Assembly: GCA_009760855.2 (NCBI GenBank)
Contig: WPIO01000009.1
Location: forward strand, 8,524,001 to 8,588,000
Origin: Cristatella mucedo
Taxonomy: Eukaryota > Bryozoa > Phylactolaemata > Cristatellidae
Length of the DNA: 64,000 bases
Reading direction: 5' to 3'
Shown here: positions 42,802 to 53,856 of the stretch, in pieces
Layout: each line of letters opens with the position of its first letter
How positions within the stretch are numbered: the first letter of the stretch is position 1
Notes under the pieces: model-generated
What the model was told of the DNA's origin: nothing
Database searches by the model: none
The model's input: the letters and a program-made list of their open reading frames with translations, nothing else
Made by a program: the position numbers and the translations under genes

Positions 42802-42835
42802 GCAAGCACTGGCTAGTCTGCAAGCGCAGACCGCC

Positions 42836-42866
42836 ACGCCAGCCAGCCAGCCAGCCAGCCAGCCAG
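42836..42866 (+). repeat. (GCCA)n short tandem repeat
   Basis: About seven GCCA units directly downstream of the OTU His exon. Confidence 0.9.
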
Positions 42867-43067
42867 GCTAGCGCTGTGCGCTCCCCACCCGATTTCTCCA
42901 TAGCTTCGGTTCGCGTGCTCTTTTTATCATTATAGCTGTATGCTATCTCGTACATCCTTGACCTTTGACGATTGCGATCATCCTGCTCCTCGCACTCCTG
43001 ATCTTGTGAGATGTGCCAGTGTCCTCCAAATAATAACAACATACCTTGCATTAAATGAAATACTTAA

Positions 43068-43245
43068 TAAATACTAGCTGGTTTAACGGCCTCTTTTTGA
43101 TAGCGACAGAAGAGCCTTTACGGCTATCGCCACCGCTTGCAGTAGCGATAAAGGATCGCCCACTGCAGGATTCGAACCCACGACCTCGGGGCCGAGGTCG
43201 TGAAAAACAACCGCCTTACCTAGTGAGCCATTACGGCTCACATTA
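43068..43245 (-). mobile_element. SINE-2 copy in the short OTU-gene intron
   Basis: TACTAGCTGGTTTAACGGCC, CTATCGCCACCGCTTGCAGT, GGATTCGAACCCACGACCTC, a CGGGGCCGAGGTCG palindrome and CCTTACCTAGTGAGCCATTA. Full length and among the least diverged copies. Confidence 0.9.
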
Positions 43246-43370
43246 TCCAGCAGCTGCCTGGTCAGCCCACGATATCTGCACGATCTGTTTATTCGGATGT
43301 GCACTGCATTGCCGGCAGACTGGCCACTGCTATGCGAGTCTGCATTTCTAAGAAATCTTCATGTCTTTAG

Positions 43371-43519
43371 AAACGCGAACCTTGGCAGCAGAAAATACAT
43401 CTCGAGTCGGAACCCTACGAGTGCGAGGCAGACTTCTTTGAAAGCGAGAGCAAGAGCTTCGCATCGGTTGAGCAGGCCTTGAATGGAAATGACTTCAAGG
43501 ACGCACGGAACGACTGTCT
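43371..43519 (+). CDS. OTUD3-like deubiquitinase, likely post-OTU exon
   Basis: Probable next exon after a 569-bp intron that carries a SINE-2. The acceptor TGTCTTTAG ends at 43370 and the donor GTAAGC starts at 43520. Read in the phase left by the His exon it is open for 49 codons plus two bases. The translation is KREPWQQKIHLESEPYECEA, then an acidic FFESESKSFASVEQAL stretch ending in NDCL. OTUD3 also has a hydrophilic charged linker after the OTU fold. I see no firm motif, so the call rests on the splice sites, phase and codon-like composition. An alternative acceptor lies 18 bp downstream (CAG at 43388) in the same frame. Confidence 0.6.
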
Positions 43520-43650
43520 GTAAGCATTTGTTCTTTCGTATCCCCTGGCCATTGTCTCACGTTGAAGCAAACTATGCAAGTGCCGATCGTGCGTCTGTGC
43601 CTGATCATCACAAGTGCTGTTGCCGTTTTGCTTTTCTGACGATCGTGCAG

Positions 43651-43691
43651 GTCGTGGGGCAGTTGGTTTTATTCAGACGAGTGTATGTGCC
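43651..43691 (+). CDS. Weak alternative mini-exon
   Basis: A TTTTGCTTTTCTGACGATCG tract followed by TGCAG, with a GTAAGC donor at 43692, encloses 41 bases that are open in the phase left by 43519. The frame reads SWGSWFYSDECMC. It competes with the 50822 candidate as the next exon, because it leaves a different phase. It may be chance. Confidence 0.15.
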
Positions 43692-44395
43692 GTAAGCAAC
43701 TTGAGCGGTAGCGCAGTGTCCAAGCGATGGCAGCATTGGCAGCAGCGGCTGCTCAGCCCTGCAGGCGATCGAATGCATTGAACGGTCAAATGGGACTTCC
43801 GGGCGTGAGGCACATAATCGATGAAAGGCAGCAATTCTCGCTGCACCCAGTGCTGCTAATAGGCTGGCCGTTCGTTGTTTGTTAGTGAGAATGGCTTAAT
43901 GGCCAGCTGTGGAGGGACGGCTACTCAATCCCTTCAACGCAAGACGATGGCTAACGAATTACCAAGCTTAGCCTGAAAGTATGCTCAAGCATTTGCACAA
44001 TTAACGTGGCTGTGTTATTACATGGCTGGCCAATTAAACGGTAGGCTCGGCTGGGTAGATTAACTATCGTTCTTGATGAGAAGGCTGGACGGCATTTGGC
44101 TGAAGCAGCAATTTATTTACCAGCTGCACAAAGTGTGATCCATTCACAGCTGTGCACTTCCCATAATAGCTACAGACCGTTTGGGGATTTGTCTGCGTGG
44201 CACGCATAGACATGCTTTACCATCAACATGACGGCTACCCTCGTCAACTGCTGCACAGCTTGCATTTGAGCCGCCCATGATATGGACTCGGCGAAAGGGT
44301 CATGCAGTGCCGGTGATGCTTGTATTCAGACGGACCTTCATTGGCAGTTGGCATTGACAGCAAAGGATTGGCCATCTGAATGTGTGTGCTGATGG
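43692..44395. other. No recognisable feature
   Basis: Intron or intergenic sequence; no gene or element is supported. Confidence 0.4.
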
Positions 44396-45195
44396 GTGGC
44401 TGCTGAAAGGATCTGTGCTTGGTCTGCTTTCGTTTGCGGTTTTTACCCCCCCCCCATCTTGTCGATATAATCGCTAAGCACTATCTAATTTTTATTTTTT
44501 ATGCAGCTGATGCACAGCTGAACCTGTGCTTTGATCCATGCCTGGCTTCCAGCTTGTCGAACTCTTTTTTTACTCCCGTGGAGCATGTGCTGCTGACATT
44601 CCAACATGGATAATGGCAAGCTTTCTCAAATTTACTGAGGATAAAAAATAGAAAAATCCAGTGTTCCTTGGAAATTGAAAAGCTTAACCCTCAAAATAGG
44701 CTCGGCCAGCATTATATCTGGTATCATGTGCATGCAATCTGGTTTTCCTATTCCAAACAAACCTTTCAGCAGATGACCACATCATCTCCACAGTCAAGAC
44801 AGCTTATTTCCAGCTGCTTACGATTGCAAAAACTCGGGCTTGCTGATATGTTACCATAGCCAAGGCAAGCTGATCCATGCATTCTTGATGTTCCTTTTTG
44901 ATTCACTACTCACCTTTCTTTCTGCCTGGGATATCAGACACTTACTGTTGATGCGAAGCTCCGCCTATATGCTTCGCTGTTGTGAACATCACAACTACCT
45001 CACGGTACTGCCTCTCATCAACCTGTTCTGGCTTCCCATCAAGCAGTGTTTGGACTCATATGCTTATGCGCTGCGACTCCCTGCATATTATTAATCAGTT
45101 GACATGCTTCCTTTTCAAACATATCAAGAGAATTGACAGATTTAGTTCTCTTTGGGCTTTAGACAAATATTTAATTGTTATTATTATTGCTATAC
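44396..45195 (+). mobile_element. LINE-A copy, strongly decayed
   Basis: GGATCTGTGCTTGGTCTGCT starts in RT motif B. Then come TATGCAGCTGATGCACAGCT (ADD box decayed to AAD), CTGTGCTTTGATCCATGCCT, the downstream coding region and a tail GATTTAGTTCTCTTTGGGCT with ATT repeats. There are many frameshifts. Confidence 0.75.
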
Positions 45196-45379
45196 CTGAA
45201 CATCCGAGCACAGATGTGCTTCCTTGCAACTATACCCAATTTATTTGAAAAAAATCAGTGTTTTAATATCCAATTACTCGTATTGCATTCTTTGTAGTAC
45301 TGCAACTTAGTGGAAGAGGCTGTTTTTCACCTTGCCTTGTAGAGGTGCAAATAAGAAATTTGTTACAATTTTGTTTTCC

Positions 45380-45502
45380 TGGTTTGGCCCAGGGATAAGG
45401 TGCTCGCCTATAACGACTAAGGTTGTGGACTCGAACTATAAAGTATATGTAAAGCAACTGGATGGAGGTCAAGTTATCTTAGAGTCTATAGAAATGAATT
45501 AT
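45380..45502 (+). mobile_element. SINE-1 copy, diverged
   Basis: CTGGTTTGGCCCAGGGATAA, GGTGCTCGCCTATAACGACT, GTTGTGGACTCGAAC and a decayed tail near AAGTTATCTTAGAGTCTATA, then GAAATGAATTATG. Confidence 0.7.
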
Positions 45503-46392
45503 GTTAAATGAATTATCTTGGCATTCAAAGAACTGGCTGAGGTAGGAATAGCCATAAAATCGAACTCGGAGCCAAATTTTGTGATGTAACCTAAAATGAC
45601 TATTAAAGATTAATATCAGTTTCAAAATTATACTACTAAATATCTTAGAAGAAAATCCCCACTTTATAAATTCGATGTGGAGGTGAGTCATGTTAAGTAA
45701 TCCAATAAGGCTAACTCGAAGGCTCATTTTTTCTGCCTGCCAATTCACATTTAATGCTAAACTAGTTGACTATTGGTTGCGGTAAAAATATCTACAGTTG
45801 ATGCCTATGCACTTCTTCTGAAAAAAAATGGAAGATGGTGATTGCTGGGATAGTTTGTAGTAGCTCGTTGGTTCCATGCTTGAGTGAAACTCATTACGCA
45901 ATTAGTTCTAATGATACAAAATTGTTTTTAAAATGTATGGATATTAATACTAGCTGGTTTGGCAGTCGTCTAAATAGGCATTGATTCTGTGGTTTATCCA
46001 TCCTAGCCAATGCATAAGTCGCACACCCAAATCCTCATACAGCATATTGATATTTGTACTGCATTTTGCATCTGCGGATTCATGATCACTTGACATTCTG
46101 CTAAAGAAAATTCGATATAAAAAATAAAGGTACACCAAGGGCACTATTTCTTTGGTAGACGTACTCTCAGTTTTGATTGAGATTCGAATAAAGTCGCTTG
46201 ATTTTTTTCTCTTCCATGCATGAGAATTTGGCTTGAGACGCTGGCGTAGCCTTTCAGTAATGAAAGTAGGATATTTTGAGTCCAGTTGACTTTGCAGCCC
46301 TCAGTGCTTCACGAGCAGACGGCTCTGCATTGTAATGAAGCCGTAGGGGCATGACTTTCCATTTTCTGCCAAGGTTTTCCATGACGCTAGCC
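45503..46392. other. AT-rich, mostly unrecognised
   Basis: A possible SINE-2 end fragment (ACTAGCTGGTTTGGCAGTCG) lies at 45949-45975. Otherwise I see nothing. Confidence 0.4.
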
Positions 46393-46565
46393 CCCCTGAG
46401 TCTTAGCCCAGGGGTAAGATGAGTGCACTTTACGACCCAGGTCGTGCATTCAAGTCCTGCAGCTGGCGATCCTTTATTGCCCACTGCAAGCCGCGATGAT
46501 AGCCTTTAAGGTTCTGCTGTCGCTATATAAATAAATGGGGCTGCTGAATCAGCTACATTTTTTTA
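46393..46565 (+). mobile_element. SINE-2 copy, older subfamily
   Basis: CTGAGTCTTAGCCCAGGGGT, ACGACCCAGGTCGTGCATTC, GGCGATCCTTTATTGCCCAC, GATAGCCTTTAAGG and GCTGCTGAATCAGCTAC tail with a T run. Confidence 0.85.
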
Positions 46566-47507
46566 GGACTTTTATCAGTGATCGAAATGTCAACGATAAC
46601 AATCTTTGGTAAGGCTCAGTTCACTTAGCACTGCAACGGTTCAATTGAAAGTCTTTTAAGTTCTTAGGGGAAGTTTCTTCGGCAGCTGCAGCAGCATTTT
46701 TTGCACAGGCTTTGCTGCAACTGCTTGCTCTGTTTCCTATCAGATCTGATTAGGGCACTGATTGGGTCAGCTAGTCGGGGTATGGCAAAGAGTCTCTTTG
46801 CTGAGGCTGGCTTTGGTGGCTAAAGTTAAAAGCTACAGTGTCATCTAGCGGCTCTAGCCGCAATATCTCGGAGCCCCTCGGAGCTGGTTTTATGGTTCAT
46901 GGCCACCAGATCAAAAGTGTCGTTGTGCATTCCTTGGCACCGTACCAGATTGCTGTTTGCATACCCGATGGGTGTAGTGGACGATGATAGGGTAGGTGAC
47001 TAGCTCATCTGTGTCAGAGCAAAGCGGTCTAGACGTGTACTCAAGTTTCAGCCAGCCAGCGATTTAGATGGCATCGACCAGGAAGTGACATTTTCGAATG
47101 AGCAGTGGCCAAGTGGAGCTGGTGCAGCGCTGCTGTGGATTCCTTGTGCCAGCTGTGTATTTCTTTTTGAACGTTTGTGTGAATGAGAATGGAATCCTGG
47201 CCCATTGTAAGACACAGTATCCCAGGATTGACTCGACCGAGCAAAGACTCTCTGCAGAGCAGAGATTGTGTTGCCAGAAGTTGTCAACCTAGCGAAAAAA
47301 TACTTCGGACCTTTTTGACAATGCATTCACCGCTATTAGGAAGTAATGGCTGTCAAGTAAGTGATGCAGCAGAGTCGATACGAATTTGAGGCCAGGTTCT
47401 CTTGAGGTTACTTCGCTCATGTGACGATGGTGCTGGTACGATTATACGTATATGCCTTACACGATCATAACGTGGAAAGCTTTGGCCCATAAACACTCTT
47501 ATATATT
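46566..47507. other. No recognisable feature
   Basis: Unique-looking. Overlapping 60-90-codon frames at 47040-47390 on both strands are shadows of each other, with no known motif. Confidence 0.4.
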
Positions 47508-47750
47508 ATATCTTAGCCCGGGAGTGAGGTGCTCGGCTTTGCCACCCAGGTCTTGGGTTCTAGTCCTGCCATGGGCAATCCTTTGCTGGTTTTTGAAAGT
47601 GGGGTGCTAGCTGCTAAGGCTCTTCTGCCGATATCTGAATAGGGCTGTTTGATCGGCTAACCTTTAGTTTACTTTAATTTAGCTGCAAAGGATTTTCTGC
47701 TGTTTTATAAATGTGGCTGTTGAATCAGCCAACCTCTTTTTATATGTTTT
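47508..47750 (+). mobile_element. SINE-2 copy plus an extra SINE-2 tail
   Basis: ATCTTAGCCCGGGAGTGAGG head, CACCCAGGTCTTGGGTTCTA B-box region and GGCTGTTTGATCGGCTAACC tail. It is followed by a second tail-like piece (GATTTTCTGCTGTTTTATAA, GTGGCTGTTGAATCAGCCAA). Confidence 0.75.
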
Positions 47751-49750
47751 TGTCTATGCCCGACCACCTGGCATAATTCTGACCAGCAAATTTCAGCCGA
47801 GCTGACCACGGTGAAGCCTGCTCGGGAGCTGGCCACTGAGGGAATGGGCATTATTAACCTTTTGCTTTAAAAGAGGCATCCATCATGTGTTGCCAGCTTC
47901 TGTCGACAGCTGCAATAAAGCGCAGTGGCAGAAAAGAGGTTGCTAGCCAGTCAGCCCTTCATTATGGTATCATCATATGCCGAAGATGCTACCAGATCAC
48001 TTCGGAGGGCAGCCCTAGCAGGAAGCAGAGCAAGAAATGCTCAGTGTGGATCATTGTAGTATCGAGACAGGAGTCTTCAAGGTGTGGCCAAGGTAGCCGC
48101 GAGATGGCATCAGTATTGACGCCATCTTCTGACCGACTGAGTTGGTACTAGCCCCACTTTGCATCCGCATTAATAAAAATTAGTCAAGTCCCGGTCCTAG
48201 TTCCCTAGGATAGTGGTTAACGTGAATTGGTCAGTAAGCAGCAGAGAATTATGGGTGAAATCGAGTGATTCAGAAAATTAATGACTATGCTTCCTAAGTC
48301 TGGAATAGTTTCACTGGCCGTTAGACAACAAAGGGGATTCGACAGTGGCAGGCCACGCCTATCTATCAGTCAACCGATGGTACAAGTCGCCACCCAGTCC
48401 ATAGTGCTACATATTTTTTAGGTTCGTAAGCTGACAGTAGCAGACACTCTGAACTCAATTGTGTCCTTAACGGTTTCCAAAGCCTGCTGGCATTCGGCAG
48501 TCCATTGCCATTTGCTGCTTTTTGTATCGGTTTTAACAATAGATGATATATTTGCACTAGGTTCTTGGTGGCACATCCCGTGGTCTCTGCATCTAGAAAC
48601 TATAGTTAGTAATTATTTGCAAACCTTATTATTCTCTTGTTTGTACCCTTCTTTTGCACAATTCGCTCCTTTCGAGCCCTTTGCTTTCCCACTAGATATC
48701 CTTGTATGGCCGTCAGTGCTTTGTTCGCCTGGCCCGGCGGTTGAGCTCCTTGCTTTATGGTAGAGTGCCGAGGTCCAATAATTGCAACTATTTTATTTTG
48801 GTCACTCATTTTCGAAGTCCGAGTGAGTGTTGACTAGCAGTGCTCACGCTATCGAAGATCGATGTTTATACTAAGAGTATTTCATCTTCTGGATTTTCCC
48901 AATTCTCGAGCGCTTCAGCAGAAAACTATGCGCGTTGTATGGGTGCTGATGTGCTCATTCAGCCGGACACGCTACAGGCCTGCATAGGGCCGCCAGGAAT
49001 TACAAAGCAGGGCTAAATGGCAAGGCCTTAAGGTGACTTGCTGTGGCTAGTTTCAAATCAAGCCCGATTAGCAGCTGTAGAGCTAGTTTTCAAGAGGTAA
49101 ATATTCATGGCTGTAGTTATTGGCTATAGCTGGAGGCGGCTCCTGGGAAGTCGGTAGCCCCTCGAAGCAAAACCCATTCGAAAGTGACACGGCTTATGCT
49201 TGCCTGCCTGCCAGCTATGTGAATTTGGCCCCTTTCCAAGCTAATTCGCCCTCAATTGTTTAGAAAGTCCTTGTATAGCCCCCTCTCTCCCCCTACCTGA
49301 AGAGACGGGGGGGGGGGGGGGCCTCGTGCCGAAAATCCATCGCCCAGCTTGCCTCTCTGGCCGCTGTAGCCCCCTGCCCCCTCTAGAGACCGACTCTGAA
49401 GCAGAGGAGCGCTAGACACTGTCTAGGAGGCCTCCTGAGCCATCCGATGGCCTGCCGGCCCTGTATGGAGAGAAAGGCATGCTCCCAGAGCTGCCAGCCG
49501 CCGAAGGTGCTCCACTCAGCATGTCGCTTGTGAGCTTGAGCTCTCTGGCCCACCGAGCCAACCCCTCTTATCTATATATGTATGCTCTTATAGGCTCTGA
49601 ACCTATGTGCAACCGGCCACACCTCCTTACCTGCCAAGTCCGCTCGGTTTTGGGTTGGAAGCCTTAGCACACTGTATAATCGAGACAGATCGCTTGCATC
49701 TATGTTTGCCTGCTTGGAAATTACGGTGTGCCTGCAAGCAGCATTGCTGC
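47751..49750. other. No recognisable feature
   Basis: 2 kb between candidate exons. Poly-G occurs at about 49307-49321. The 100-codon frame at 48461-48763 is hydrophobic but unrecognised. Confidence 0.4.
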
Positions 49751-50172
49751 TCAAATAACAACATGAACAACATGGTTAGGAGTGACATTCACAGGGTCAG
49801 CATGCAAGTAAGGTTAGTGGCGGCATGCACAGTGTCAGCACGCATAAGCACATCAAGGACGAATCACAAGGACCCACTAAATGCTGTCCTAAGTATGTGT
49901 GTTTTTAAGTTCTTTTTAAATGTGGTCAAGTCAGGGACGTCATGACGGAAGTCCGGAGTGAGTTCCAGGCTTTGGGAGCATACGAACTAAATGCACGGTC
50001 TCCAAAGGATTTGAGGTTTGTACGAGGTATTGGTAAACTATTGGATTCTGAAAAACGGGTGGTGTGATGTTTGGCCTGGTGGGGGAGTAGATCTGAGAGA
50101 TAGGCTGGAGCCAAAGAATGAAGTGACCTAATAGTGAGCAACAAAACCTTGAAGTCGATCTGTTGCAAATAT
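49751..50172 (-). mobile_element. LINE-A copy lacking its tail
   Basis: GAACAACATGGTTAGGAGTG begins inside the 3' UTR, so the last ~90 bp are absent. Then come the AGTTCTTTTTAAATGTGGTC region, the C-terminal coding end (SFGDRAFSSYAPKAWNSL) and the KVL-LT-RSLHSLAPAYLSDL stretch. 5' truncated at about 50170. Confidence 0.85.
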
Positions 50173-50630
50173 TTGGGCTTAATAGATGTTCTTCTGTCCA
50201 GGCTTGCTGCGCAAAATGGTTTGACACCAATTCCCTCAGGCAAACGATAGGAGCAAAAGGCAGCTTGTATTAGCAGTCGTAGAAGCTTGAAGTCCAGCTG
50301 CAGCCTCAGCTGCAGATTTGCATTGACTCACCTGCGCACACGAGTGTCACCTGCATCGGTTTGTCGATTGGTTAGACGAAGCCGAACTTTCCATCGAATC
50401 GGTTGGGCAACAGGCATTGCATGTTTTACCTTAATACCGAGTTATGATTAAAAAAATTGCTTATACCACGGTCGGGCGAAGTTTCCAATTAGTAAAGCAG
50501 TCTTGCTTTAGTGCATGCGCAGGTTGCTGAGCCGCTTAGCAGCATCGTTGTTAAGTGCAACTTGTGGTTTAGTTTTCGTGCATGTCATTTCGTAGTCGTT
50601 TCCGATGCTGCTGCCACTTGCTCTTGTCGC
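50173..50630. other. No recognisable feature
   Basis: Unique-looking sequence before the ATTAC minisatellite. Confidence 0.4.
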
Positions 50631-50725
50631 CCACTTGAAGCATACATTACATTACACTACATTACATTACATTACATTACACTTGAAGATACATTACATT
50701 ACATTACACTTGAAGCCTGCTCCAA
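50631..50725 (+). repeat. (ATTAC)n with CACTTGAAG spacers
   Basis: ATTAC runs are separated by CACTTGAAG three times (near 50631, 50681 and 50707), giving a two-level tandem repeat. The 5-bp unit equals the LINE-B tail unit, but no LINE-B body is attached. Confidence 0.9.
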
Positions 50726-50821
50726 GCGCCTGCTTTCCGGTTCCTACCTGAGCTGTGCGTACCGTTCCAGTTTTCATTGGGCATGCATGTTTTCACCAGA
50801 TCACCGCCCCTTCTTTTGCAG

Positions 50822-50880
50822 CCCGAAGATGTGCTGTCAAGCCAGCCTGGAGGCCGTGGATGCACAAGCTGCCACCGCCG
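50822..50880 (+). CDS. Candidate 59-bp exon, phase-compatible with OTU gene
   Basis: A strong acceptor (CCCCTTCTTTTGCAG, ending 50821) and a donor (GTAAGC at 50881) bound 59 bases. If joined to the exon ending at 43519, the frame is open and reads PKMCCQASLEAVDAQAATA, leaving one base. The two good splice sites and correct phase are suggestive. OTUD3 carries a UBA-like helical region after the linker, but I cannot align this piece to it. Confidence 0.4.
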
Positions 50881-52301
50881 GTAAGCATTTCCCCTCACTG
50901 CTAGAAGTACTCTGTAGGTGCGGCAGGGTCGCCTATGCACATGACTGCAAAAAGAGGGGTGGATGGTAGTGAGACCAAGACTACTAATCTCAAAGGTATT
51001 GCTCCAGGTGGTTTTTGCCGAACCTAGACCTAAGCTAGAACCTAGCCTAGCACGGACAAAGAGGCACGTAGAGACACGTAGATCTGTGCCACTTAGTGTG
51101 GCCCCCTCCCTCCTTCGGCTGGCGCGTGTGTGAGTGTGTGTGGTGCCCGTGCCATTACAAGTGCACGATGTGCTGAGAAAAATGGAGGCCAATTCTGCGG
51201 CCTTGGCATGCGACTGTACACCTACACTGACAAGAAAAAAACAGCTGCCATGTAGAGATCCTGCTGGCCAAATTGTTTTAAGCTCGTTTGGGAGCTAGTT
51301 GAAGCTGTCCAGTAAAGCTTCACTGATGAACAATGAGCAATATAGCAGTTTTCTAAAGGGCGCTTGTTGTGCAGTATTGCATTGCCACGCTAGATGCAAG
51401 GCAGCCTGTGTGCTGTAGCTCTTGTTCGGCACGCACTCATGCCGGGATTTCAAGCTGACATGCTTGGATGCATGCTTCCGGGCCTTAAGTCAAGCAGTCC
51501 ACTCTCTCCCCTGCAGCAGGAAGCGTTTTCTTTGTCAGGGGTCAGCACTTTCCTTAAAAATGTTCAACCCAGTTGAAGTATCTAGTATGCTCCCGGGCTC
51601 AAAGGGACCCGAGTGGCATGAAGTGGTGGCCATGTAGAGCTCAGGATGGAGAAGAAGCGTCCACTGTAACCCGGGTCACGGGACACGGGGTGGGAGGTGC
51701 CGGTCTGCTAGTTCTTTTGCATCCGGCCTCTTCTGCATCTTCGCATTGTGGCCTTCTGGCACAAGCCAGATTGAATCTAATTAATAAATAATAATAATAA
51801 ATAATAAATTGATTATAGATGGATCCGGGTCCGTCGAGCTGCAGAGCCTCGCTTACAAGACTCGAAATGTGCACTGGTGGCAATCACGTGGCCGGAAAAT
51901 CTTTACGTTTTGTCTTATTTGGTGTATTGCATAGCACCTACCAAGTCCATCTTTGTTTGCTAGTTTTAATTTTTTACATTTCATACATGGCCGGTCCACC
52001 TTCGGCTTGGCTAGAGGAGGCAGTTATTCTTTGCTATTGGCATGTTCGACCGGCCTTTTTGATGGATTTAACGATTTCGGCAAGCCCTGTCAGAATGGCC
52101 GCTGAAAGCTGTCAGGCCGCCCCTGCTGACAGCTTTCGTCGCGCCGCCAAGGCCTTGTGCAGCCACGCTGTAGGATACATGGGGCGTTTCCCTCAAGCTT
52201 GCCTGTGGTTGCCTATAGAAGACGATTTGCATGGCCGAGGCTTGGTGCGAAGGGCCTACTCGGTTTAAGCCGTCAATGTGGTAGTGAGCTGGATGTCCAT
52301 G

Positions 52302-52332
<31 letters not shown>

Positions 52333-52481
52333 ACTCGGCAGATTAGGTCCTGAGCCCACTCTCCACACATCGGCTTGAGGCTGCCGACATTTCAGTTTAA
52401 GCGGTATGAGCAGTTTTTGCTTGCAGAAAGTTTGGCACCCAGGGGCCGTGATGTGTTTCCTCTCATTATGCCTATCATTAG
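50881..52481. other. Between candidate exons; nothing firm
   Basis: ATA repeats lie at 51781-51812 and (CTG)n at 52301-52327. A 149-codon plus frame (51819-52268) with a hydrophobic middle (LLVLIFYISY) is unrecognised and probably chance. Confidence 0.4.
52301..52327 (+). repeat. (CTG)n, about nine units
   Basis: Uninterrupted GCTGCTGCT run. Confidence 0.95.
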
Positions 52482-52549
52482 TTCGATTGCAATTCTTTAT
52501 GGGAGCTAAAACAGGCCTCGGCGACCCAGGCTGCTCTCCTGACCTAAAG
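52482..52549 (+). CDS. Candidate 68-bp exon, phase-compatible
   Basis: A pyrimidine-rich acceptor (TTTCCTCTCATTATGCCTATCATTAG region, ending 52481) and a GTAAGA donor at 52550 bound 68 bases. Joined to the 50822-50880 candidate it is open for 22 codons and ends in phase 0. The translation, RLQFFMGAKTGLGDPGCSPD followed by LK, shows no motif I recognise. It is listed only because site quality and phase agree. Confidence 0.28.
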
Positions 52550-53778
52550 GTAAGACTTTTCTCGTGCTAACGGCAAGAACTTTGCTGTCCCGTCACGAGT
52601 TCGATGGCCATCAGTAGGCATGACAGCTCGTCGAGTTCAAGCTAGCAAGTCAAAAGATCAAAGTCTTCCATGCAGCTGCAGCATACAGCACAGCTTTGTT
52701 CCGTGCAGCTTATTGCTAAGCATATGCTAGCTCATCTCCACTTTAGCTGTGCTGGATCTTACCGAGTGCTGCCTGCCAGATGTGCAGTCTTCCACGGCTG
52801 ACAGGCTGCTTTCTGGGGTTATTTGGAGTGATTCACTTGGATGAAAGCTAAAAATGATCCGACTGGGAAGTAAGTAAAGCGTTTCTTCTCTTCGAGAGTT
52901 GCAGGAAATCGCTTATAAGACTCGAGATAACGTTCATATGTTATAAAAGGCTCTGGAGTAACCTGGTTGTAGACTTTCTTAGTGTGGCCGAACCCCAGCA
53001 ACCCTTTGAAACCCGATTGAGGGCGTCTGTACCCTTAAGTGAGTGGCCCAGCCCTGTGGCCAGTTGTGTCCCGTTGTTGGTGTTGCTCACCTGCTTCACA
53101 CGAATCGTTGTGCTGCTCAAGAATTAAAGCTGGCCGTTTTGGGTCATTCTGGAGCTTAGCAGCTGGAAGCTACTCGTTAAGCTGCAGTTTGAATACCTGT
53201 AGGCCCTTTCATTTTCGTCATGCCATCTATACTTTGGGCGCATTCCAAGCCAGATGGATGCTATTAGCACCGTATTTGCTGGCAAAAAGTTGGTTCCAAA
53301 ATGACAGGCAGACGTAAGTGACCGGAATTCCAGTCTTCCCCCGGAAGCTAGATGAGCTTACCGGGGAAAGACTGGAATTCTTGGCTCGCAATGGTGTCTA
53401 TGTAACTGGGCAATGGGAGATGAGCTCCCATGACTTGATTCATGTGACTCTGCTGCAAATACTATGCATAAGTCAATGTAAACGCGCATATACTTCAAGC
53501 GTATACTTGACAGCACATGTACAAGGCAGTCGTTGCCTACGTTCCTGTTTGGGGTGCATGCACCTCGTGAACGTTTTTTTCGCATTGAATGACCGAATGG
53601 GGTACAACGAATAGGGCTGCTGGTCCCGACCTGAGCCAAAGGGGCATTGGCAATACCACCCAATGTGCGCTACTCGAAGTGGCCTCGAGATGGCTCAAGC
53701 TTTGACACCCCTTTAAAACTTGCTCTGCACACCTTCTTTTTAAAGAAGACCCATAAAGGTTATTTCTTTTCTGTACAG
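52550..53778. other. Between candidate exons; nothing firm
   Basis: A short inverted repeat lies at 53328-53380 (GGAATTCCAGTCTTCCCCCG and CGGGGAAAGACTGGAATTC). An alternative exon-like stretch at 53249-53295 (acceptor TGCTATTAG, donor GTAAGT) exists but has weak support. Confidence 0.35.
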
Positions 53779-53856
53779 CTCTCGAAGCTTGCCATAGAGC
53801 AGCTGCCGGTTCGTCGTAAATGTATGCAGCCGGAACTAGAGAACTTAATTTATTAA
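53779..53856 (+). CDS. Candidate terminal exon with stop codon
   Basis: A very good acceptor (TATTTCTTTTCTGTACAG, ending 53778) precedes 26 codons in phase 0: LSKLAIEQLPVRRKCMQPEL, then ENLIY and a TAA at 53854. The phase fits the 52482-52549 candidate. I see no canonical polyadenylation signal soon after the stop, and GTAAAT right after the TAA is a weak donor. The product is unrecognised. Confidence 0.25.
   Translation, partial: LSKLAIEQLPVRRKCMQPELENLIY

Noticed and set aside
50631..50725. LINE-B 3' tail
   Set aside because: The ATTAC unit matches the LINE-B tail, but no LINE-B 3' UTR is attached on either side.
51819..52268. 149-codon frame with a hydrophobic segment as a membrane protein
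   Set aside because: No family motif, no splice support, and it lies between candidate exons of another gene in non-conserved-looking sequence.
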